Shown here one piece after another: positions 10,001 through 19,000 of a stretch of 64,000 nucleotides of DNA; the first letter of the stretch is position 1; every line of letters starts with the position of its first letter. The notes under the pieces were generated by a model. The model was not told the DNA's origin and ran no database searches. It worked only from the letters and a program-made list of their open reading frames with translations. The DNA comes from Marthasterias glacialis (lineage: Eukaryota > Echinodermata > Asteroidea > Forcipulatida > Asteriidae): assembly GCA_911728455.2 (NCBI GenBank), contig OU452225.1, positions 23,346,495 to 23,410,494 of the forward strand, written 5' to 3'. A program made the position numbers and the translations under genes.

Positions 10001-13000
10001 ACAATTCGAGGAGGCCGAGGGGGCCGATGGCACCCACGGCTTCGCCTCGGGTGCCATCTGCCCCCTCGAGTGTCCAAAACAGCATGGACCACATCACAGC
10101 AGACAACAATTCTATAGTGTCCTCAGGCCTCAAATTAACCCATGGCACCCACAGCAATTGCTGTGGTGCCCAGTGCTTTTGCCATGGTGCCCTTTGCAAA
10201 GTTCCAATACAAGTTTACATTTTCTTCACATAGAAGTGCCCCTTACCAGAAGAACATTGCCGTGCCCTTTCAAGAGCGAAGTTCAAGGCCTGTGTACTTA
10301 AAGTGATTATGTTTTACATGGGGTCAGGCATACCACCATACAGTTGAGTTGGCATACAGTGTTTGTTTTTGTTAGGCTGAGGAAGGATCCTCGTAAATCG
10401 CTCAAAGGAGCTGGGGTTAATATGATCACATTTTCAACATGACCTTATCTTACCCTCCTACTCCACCCAGCAATCTCAGTGTCTCATCAAAGATCACGTT
10501 GATTTCGTTTTATTTTTCAGAGCTATCTGAAACAAACTCTGCGGATAATGCTATCATGCTAAACATCCAGGATATATCTGGCCATGATCGATTCTTCTTA
10601 GCCAGTCAGGTACACTGCCGTTTTAGTCTCGTCAATCCGGGAGATTAGCATTGGGAAAGCAGAAATATTTTCACCACAGTTTCTCCATTTTGTATGCAAA
10701 CTTTTATTGTCTTTTTGCAAGCCAATTTTCAAAGTCGTTTTGTAAACACTATTTTTTGAAGTACAAATAGACTTTGCTATGGGAGACTTTGGAACGCTAG
10801 GTGGCAGCAGACTTACCAGGTAAATTTCCATTGTTTGCATAGTTCTGAGCATGCGAAAATTTCCGAGAGCAATGGATTTACCTGGTAAGTCTGCTGCCAC
10901 CTAGTGTCCTCAAAATTCTCCCATTGGGCAATCACTGATACCGTTTTGTCTCTATAAACACGCAAACTTGATGATCGTCCGATCTGTACTACATCCCATC
11001 TCACTAGATTCGACTCATGATGGGGCACATCTATAACTCCACTTTGCTTTACACCAACAGTCCCAAATCCTTCAAAATCCTGTTCAGGAAGTTGTCTGAG
11101 TTTGTAGGATTTAGGAATTAAGTTCCAAATAACAATTGCATGTCATTGGTACAGCTAGGCCTGATACTTCACAGAGGCAACTGAGGCAATCGCCTCCATG
11201 CCCCTGCTCACTGCCTTGGTGCCCCTTGAAATGTTTCAGTACAAATTGACATCTTCATTGAGGTGCCATTTGCAAGTAAAAACTGCCTCGCCCTTACAAG
11301 AACACAGTATCAGGCCTGAACACCAATCTTATCGAAGTCCAAACATTTTTAGTGTTGAGATACCATAGATACCAAAGGGGTGGCATGGATGGTGTGTGCG
11401 TAAAGCGCTCGCCTCTCACCAAGGTGTCCCTGGTTCGAGTCCTGGCTAGGGCCATATGTGAGTAGAGTTGTGCGTTGGTTCTCTCCTGTGCCATAAGGGT
11501 TTTTCTCCAGGCCATCTGGTTTTCCTCCCTCTGGAAAAACCAAACACTTTCGATCTCGGGCTGTGCTCCGTGGTCATATATTGAATGCTTGCAGCTCGAA
11601 CACGTGTAGTCCTTTGCAATTCAGCTTCTCAGCTGCCAGTAAGGAAGATTAGGCTCCCCAAATGCTATTATTATTATAAGACGGAGTAAGAGTTAGCATA
11701 GCAGTGACGTTTACAACTGATGTCTGTAATATTTTACCCTAGTTTTGCCGCTGCATAGCAATCTAAAAGATAATCTAAAACTCTGGTTATTTTGAATGTA
11801 GCTTTCCACATGTTTTATCAAAAACCTTTTTCTTTGAAATACTTACAGCTCGTTCCGTCAAACGGAGGAATCATCCTGTTGGTCTTCAATCTGGAGCATG
11901 ATTTAGACAAACGACCTAGTGGATCAGACGGAAAGGTATGTCCAAAGTTTGTAATTGTTTTGTGAGAGTTATCTATGTGCAATACTTCAAACTTGCACTC
12001 CAATGACTCAGCTAAGCATAAATTAGTCAAGAACCAGTCAAACACAATATACATTTCATTGTAATTTGGCTGGTAACCTGTTTCTGCTAAGCAATGTTTT
12101 GTTGTGCTTAGCAGCTTTATGAAATCGGGCCCTGAATTTGAATCCACTTGGCTTCATCATTTGGTTAACGACATGCTGTGTATTTTGCCTCAACACTACA
12201 TATAGGTAATATTTTTTTGAAATTCATTTTTGTTTAGAAAATATCTTCGCATGATGATCTAACCACGTTGGAGTCGCTGGATTTCTGGATGCGTGCAGTC
12301 ACGAATGGTCAACAGGGAAGTAAATCACCACAGATCATCATTATTGGTAGTCATAGGAACAGCCTGGGAAGAGACGAGATGGAACGTCAATTACTTGTGA
12401 GTTAAGAAATGAGTCAAGAAATGGAAGACTTTAGAGTGCTAGGTGGAGTTAACAACTCTTTGATCAGTTTTAACCTTTAAAAGGGAATTTTGATACTCAT
12501 TTTTAGGCTACCGTTTAAAATAAAAAAATTGATGTCGAATCCCGAGTCACAAATGTCTCAAGTCCAAGTCCTAGTCCAGGTCATAAAAAATATGCCTCCA
12601 GCACGAGTCTGAGTCACAAGTTGTGCAACACTGGCTGCCACCTAATATATTTTGAAATCTGATAAATCCATCAAAAGGTGAACAAGAACATTCAAGGCGT
12701 ACTTTGCCTTTGGATTTGGCATTTTTTGGCTATAAATAGCATTTTTTATAAAAAGAATATAGTTGGTACTTTAAAAGCAGAATATATTGATTCACATAGG
12801 TATCCCTTGAAATTGTGTTTGTTGTTAAATTTCATGACGGAACACGGTCTGCCATTTTGTAGAACCACATTTTTGACTCCGCAAAATGGCAGACTGTATG
12901 TTTCTATGTAGAGTGTGATTTCGCTGGTTGTATTTCCAGAGGCAAATGTATGTGTTTTTTAATCACTACTCACTAATTACAACACACAGTAGGTGTTTTA

Positions 13001-16000
13001 TTGTCCTTAAAAAGGATAAGGAGCAACTCAAAACAGTAAAATTTTAAGAGATTTGAAGGCAATGTTTCCTTTGAAAGCTGGTTTATAGTTGGTTGCGCGA
13101 TGATAATTGCAAGGCGCTGTGAACGCCGGACGCTGAGCTTTTTCATTGCAGTCTATGGTTGCTGAGGCGTCAGCGTCGACTATAAACTGCGTCGTGTATC
13201 AATTGTACTGCTGTGCAACCATGGCAGGACCGACTATACACCAGCCTTTAAGCATCTTCACTTTGAACAAAACAAAGATCAAGTGGATGTGTGAAGATCT
13301 GGTCACAAACCCTCCCCTGCAACTCTAATACGAGAGGCCTTTGTTCATTAACAGGTTGAACAGAAGTTTGCAAGAATTAAGACAGCTGTAATGGAGGCTT
13401 CATACCACCACCATGTTGTAACTCAGTACTTTGCTATTGAAAGCAGTCTGGAAGACACCGATGACACTGAGGTATTAGATCACTGAGAATTGTGTATTGT
13501 CTCTCGCTATGTAAATTTATGAACTTCTGGTAATGAAACCAAGGATGCCTCATAAGTGAACTTAATCACTGTAGCTCAGAAGCCTGAGGAAACCTGTAGA
13601 TAAGGATGCTTGCCATGTGAACCAGAAACACCGGGGTAAAATCGTCCATGATAAGTGTTCTGGGTTCTCTAATGTGAACTACCCATCCTTGTATAGGGGA
13701 CCTACAGCTTAATGTCCCATCCGAAGGACAAAGCAATTATGGTAAAGTGTCTTGCTCAAGAAGTGTCGCGACTGGCCAGGCTGGGATTCAAAGTGGCAGA
13801 CCATAAGCAGTCGGTAGCCATGTGTGATGTCGGTAGCTGCGATGCAATGGGTCTGTAAAGAATAACAAATTATGCAGCTGTTTCTCTTAAATTTCACCAA
13901 AGAGCATCACTGTTGAAAGCAAGGTTTCCCCCCTGCAAACTGACAAAAGTAGTCCGAGTACTGTGATAAATGCTTACATGTACAAAACCGTTGTGTAGAG
14001 AGAGCTAAGATGGCAAACTCAAGATTAAGATAAAAGGAATTAAGCTCTGCACTATCTATACTGTCAGGAGGGATTGATAAACAAGTTTTTGTTTTTTGGG
14101 GGTTTTGTTTACAGATGGTAGCATTGAGGCAGCTTGTCTGGGATTTAGCGCAGTCGGAGCAGCCTATTGGGCAGGAGATTCCCCTGAAATGGTTACAGTT
14201 TGATGTAGTACGACAAGCCAGTCAGCCAACCCAATCATTGGCAATGGTAAATAAACTTGATTCTCAGTCTCAAAATAACGTTTCAATGAATAAGTTTATT
14301 GTGTTGCGATCCAGGCTGCCAGTATTTATTTACCTAGGGTAAAAGTGATTCAAAAGTGATTCAGAATTTCTACTTTTTGCAGCTGAAAGCAGCCTTGGGG
14401 ACTTCGTTTGCTGACATGACAGAAGTGGAATTCAATCTTATGCTACAAATCCACCAAGACCTGGGTCACATCTACTGTCTTGGGTTGAATGTCAACAGTT
14501 CAGATACGACTTTGAGTGATGTCATTTTTATGGATCTCAACTGGCTGGTTGAAGTACTCACGAGATTTTTAGATATTTCGGAGCCAACGAAACAGGTGAG
14601 AGTTTTAATCAAAGATTATAGATTGCCGAAGGCGCAAGATGGGGAACTGGAGCTCTATCTATTGTTGGAATGTGAAACACGCATGGGTGCCATTTCAGAA
14701 AGTGAATGTTTTGTTTCCCATTGATAGCAATGGTCATTGTCTGCACTGATCTATTGTTGTATCAAAAGAGTTACTTGCTAAAATGGCGTCCAATGGGATT
14801 TCACACTTCAGCCAGAGTTCCCCATCTTGCCCCTTCGGCGCTCGATAATCTTTGGTTTTAATTCACTAAGATTGGAAAAGGACAATTAAATGAAAAAAAA
14901 ACTACAATAAAAAGACCGAAAAAAACATCAACAATACTTTGATGATTAAGGCGGTTGGACTATAAAGACAAGGTATGATGGGTAGAATGGGAAGATCTGA
15001 GACACTTGGTGGCAGCAGAGGAATGGTAATTGTTTATGTAGTTTTGAGCATGCACACATTTTCAAGCACATTGATTTACCTGGTATGTCTGCTGCCACCT
15101 ACTGTTTCAGAAAGTTTCTCATTGCTATGTTTTATATTTTGTGTGATAAGCACTGTACACTCGGTGCTTCCTGTGGAAAGAAATCCACAGGCATACTGCC
15201 CGGGTAGGATTCGAACCCACGACCCCAGCCTTTTAGAGCACTGATGAGAGACCAGTGCAAATTCTGTACAAAAGCAGCATATACTGCACACAATTAAATA
15301 AATGTACTAATAGACTGATCCATTAAGCCCCGCCTACTAACAAATTGACCAATCACAGCCTTGACAATGCCTCTGAAAGTCTGACAAAAGTCTGACACAT
15401 TAAAATCTCATTAGAAAATTAAACAGACCACTGCCATTGTTCTGCCACATAACAGCACACACAACTGTACTAACTTTTGTTTTGTTTTAATTTTTCTGTA
15501 TTTCTGGTGGTGCATATCCCAAAGCAGTGGTCCCTGTTTAACAGTGTTCCTGTCTGCATTGTTCTTTGGACTCAAGGCACTGCTCAAAAGGCCATGAAAC
15601 TAAATCCATACCATTCACGAAAACCATGTACATGTTTGTATCCAATACGTGTGTGTGGCCGCAACGGAACTACCACTGCGATTGTGGCAAGAAAGTCACA
15701 CCATGTGCTGTTGCTAGGCAGTGGCTATGGTAGGCGGGGCTCAATGATTCGGTCTATGGCATCAGGGATAAAGAAAACTAATTAGGTTTTTACCTTACAC
15801 AGATGTGGGAAAAGCCGAGAAACAAGATTTGAAACCAGTAGTTCACGATCCTCGCATTCTAGAGTAGATGTCTTTATCACTAGACCACTGGTGGTGGATC
15901 TTGTTTTTCTTTTCAGTCACCAGCTCTTTTGAAATCTTGGAAGAGATTGAAAGAAGAATGTATATTAGAGGAATCCCTGATACACCACGTTTTGAGAGAT

Positions 16001-19000
16001 AAATTCAGCGAGGTGCCAGGAAGGAATACAGACATTCCCCTGGATTCAAGGCAAGCTGTCATGGACCTATTGTGCCAGTTAGACATGATGTGTCCAAAAC
16101 ATCCACAACCAAATCAGGTTAGTCATGCACACTTAAAGCATCGTGGTGATATGTGGTGTATAATAACTGGAACATCTTCGTCAAGTCATATCACGTAGAC
16201 TTGAGAAAGACAACTTTTTGATTAGCCTTAGATTTTATATGGTGTCTACGGAGCTTTTAAAGGGACATAGGTGGAAAAAAAAATCTTTGTTCAAATGGAA
16301 AAATCCATGCTTGAATGAAAAAAATCTGCATTCGAATGAAAATAATCTTCGTTCGACGAAAAAAATCAATGTTTGATTGAAAAAAAGTCAGTGTTCGAAC
16401 GAAAATAATCTTTGTTCGAATGAAAAAAATCTGCGTTCGAAAGAAAAAATCTGCATTTGAACGAAGATTTCTTTCATTCGAACAAAGATTTTTTTCGTTC
16501 TAACAAAAATTAATCTTTATAAACGCACACACACGTGTGCCACATGCATGATTTGCCATCATAGACACAAACAGACGCCATTGTAGACGAGGTACGGAAT
16601 CTGGCGACGTGCCTGCTAATGCTGCCGCACCTCCACGTCAACAATGGTGCAGGTGTCTATGACATGTATGATGGCATATCATCATTCGAACAAAGATTTT
16701 TTTTCGTTCAAACGCAGATTTTCTCCGTTCAAACGAAGATTATTTTCATTCAAATGAAAATTATTTTCATTTAAACGGAAATTATTTTTGTTGAAACTAA
16801 GTTTTGTTTTCACCTATGTCCCTTTAAAAGCTTTGTAGGTGTCAGAAGTTGAAGCTCAAACAAATTTTCCACATAAACAGAAACGTCTTGACCGATGTGG
16901 TTCACCAACCACCAAACTTCAAACTTTAAATTTTGTTTTGAGCGAGAAAGACAACTTTTTGATTAGCCTTAGATTTTATATGGTGTCCACTTGAAGTGCG
17001 GACTTGTGTTGATGAAGATTGACTGTTCAACCTGTTACTGTTTCAGGGAAGAGGAGCAGGCGGAGGTGAGAAACCAGCCAGGCAGGGGACCAGTGAGCGT
17101 TGGTATTTCATGCATTTACCTCTTGGCCCTGCTAGATCTAACTTGACAGACACTGTTGACCCTTCATCTTGTCGTGTTTTCTATGTAGACTTCATGGATT
17201 TCTTGCCTGGTATGTGACTGACTAGCATTTAGCTGGCAGATTGATTAAAATTGCTGTCCTGATTTTTGCAGATTTTGTTTTGTTTTTTCCCAGAACAAAT
17301 TTTGACAGATGATTCTGTTTCAAAACATAAAACATACAAAAACTTTCGCATACTTTACGTGGGCTTTATATAAATGTATATATACATAGATCTATTAAGA
17401 CAAGAGGTAAGCAGAAAAACTTCTCGTGAAATCTTTGGAATTTTTTTTGTTAATTTCAAGGGTATTTTTGAATTTGATTAAGATTTTCACAAGGAAACCA
17501 TTCCAGACAGTTGCTCAAAAACGTCTTATGTTCAGAACATCTATACATCCTCTTTCTTGGTCTTTTTTTTAAAACAAAAGTCGCGGCACTGTATTGTGGC
17601 ATGTTTTATTTGAGATTTCTGCAGATATGATAGTTCATAGACGGTGAAATTTTGTATCCACGCATAATGGCACATGAGTTATACTGCAGGTTTACAGATG
17701 AATAAACTCTGAGATTTTTGGATTTCTACCTACTTGTCTTTTCCGTAGATGCTGTTTTTGATCGTATTGTTGTGCGAATTCTACGATGGACACAGGAGTG
17801 GGGGGACGAAGAGCCAAGATTAACCCACCGAGGGATTCGCTTCTTCTTTGATGTTGACCATGAAGTCCAAATTAAAATGTCGTCTCTCAAGATGGCTTAC
17901 ATCAAAGTGAGTGTTGCCAATAGAGTGGTATAAAAGAACCAGAAGGCGTACAAAACCATGCGACACGGCCCGACAAGGAGAATTTTTGACCATTAAAAAA
18001 ATGGCGATGGCCAATCATATTACACTGGTCACTCATCAGTTTACACAGCAAACGTTTTCCAAGTGGACATTCGTATGCAATTGACCCATAGGGATTTTCG
18101 CCCATGGTGGGTCAGCGGAGTTCCGCGCGTGATATGGCCAGTGCACCCAATACTTCTTATATATAACTCTATGATGGCAGGCCTGATACTTCACGGAGGC
18201 AACTGAGGCAATTGCCTCCGTTGCCCCTGGTCATTGCCTTGGTGCCCTTGAAATGTTCCAATAGAAATGTACAATTTCCTCATAGAGGTGCCCTTTATCA
18301 TGAAGAAAATGCCTTGGTGCCCTTGCCCTTTCAGGAACAAAGCAATCAGGCTTGTGATGGGACCTGAAATCTGCTTTTAGTGCATAACTCATGTCAAATT
18401 CATGCAGCGTGATTTGCAAAACATTGGCTGTTACCTACGGCATAGGAGTGGCACTAAACACAGAACCATGGCTGTATTGCTGGCTCACTCTGACTTACCT
18501 CCATTCAGCTGATATACAATACAATGAATGAACAATGGAAGCCTCTCGATATCTCATAATCCTCCTCTTGGAACAAAAGGACAAAGGTCTGGAATCGAGG
18601 ATTACAAAAAAAACACCTCTGAATAGCCACAAAATGCAAGTATTTATAAGACCCTTTTTTGTCCTTGTGTGGGTGAAATGAAGCGTTAGAGGGCGTGTGT
18701 GTGGTCTGTGCACGCTCTGCAGTGGAATGTCCGTGTGACCGTTGCTATGGTGGTCCAAAATTACATGATGGCGTCTTTACACGGCTTCCATTTCCAAGCA
18801 GGGGAAACATTTGTGTGTATTCATGCCATCCAGCGCCTACTGCTTCAATATAGTATTGTGTTTTGGAACATCTTTAAAATGCACAGATGCAAAACCAAGT
18901 GGCTGTAAGCTCTTTGTAGTTTCATACGTGCAAGGGGCCAATGAATAAACAAAAACCTTTTCTTTGAAATTAATTTTAATTTGTGTATTTTTTCATCAGG

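Noticed and set aside
9699..10199. 166-codon minus-strand frame
   Set aside because: Spans an A tract and a fold-back hairpin in a ROCO intron; no homology visible.
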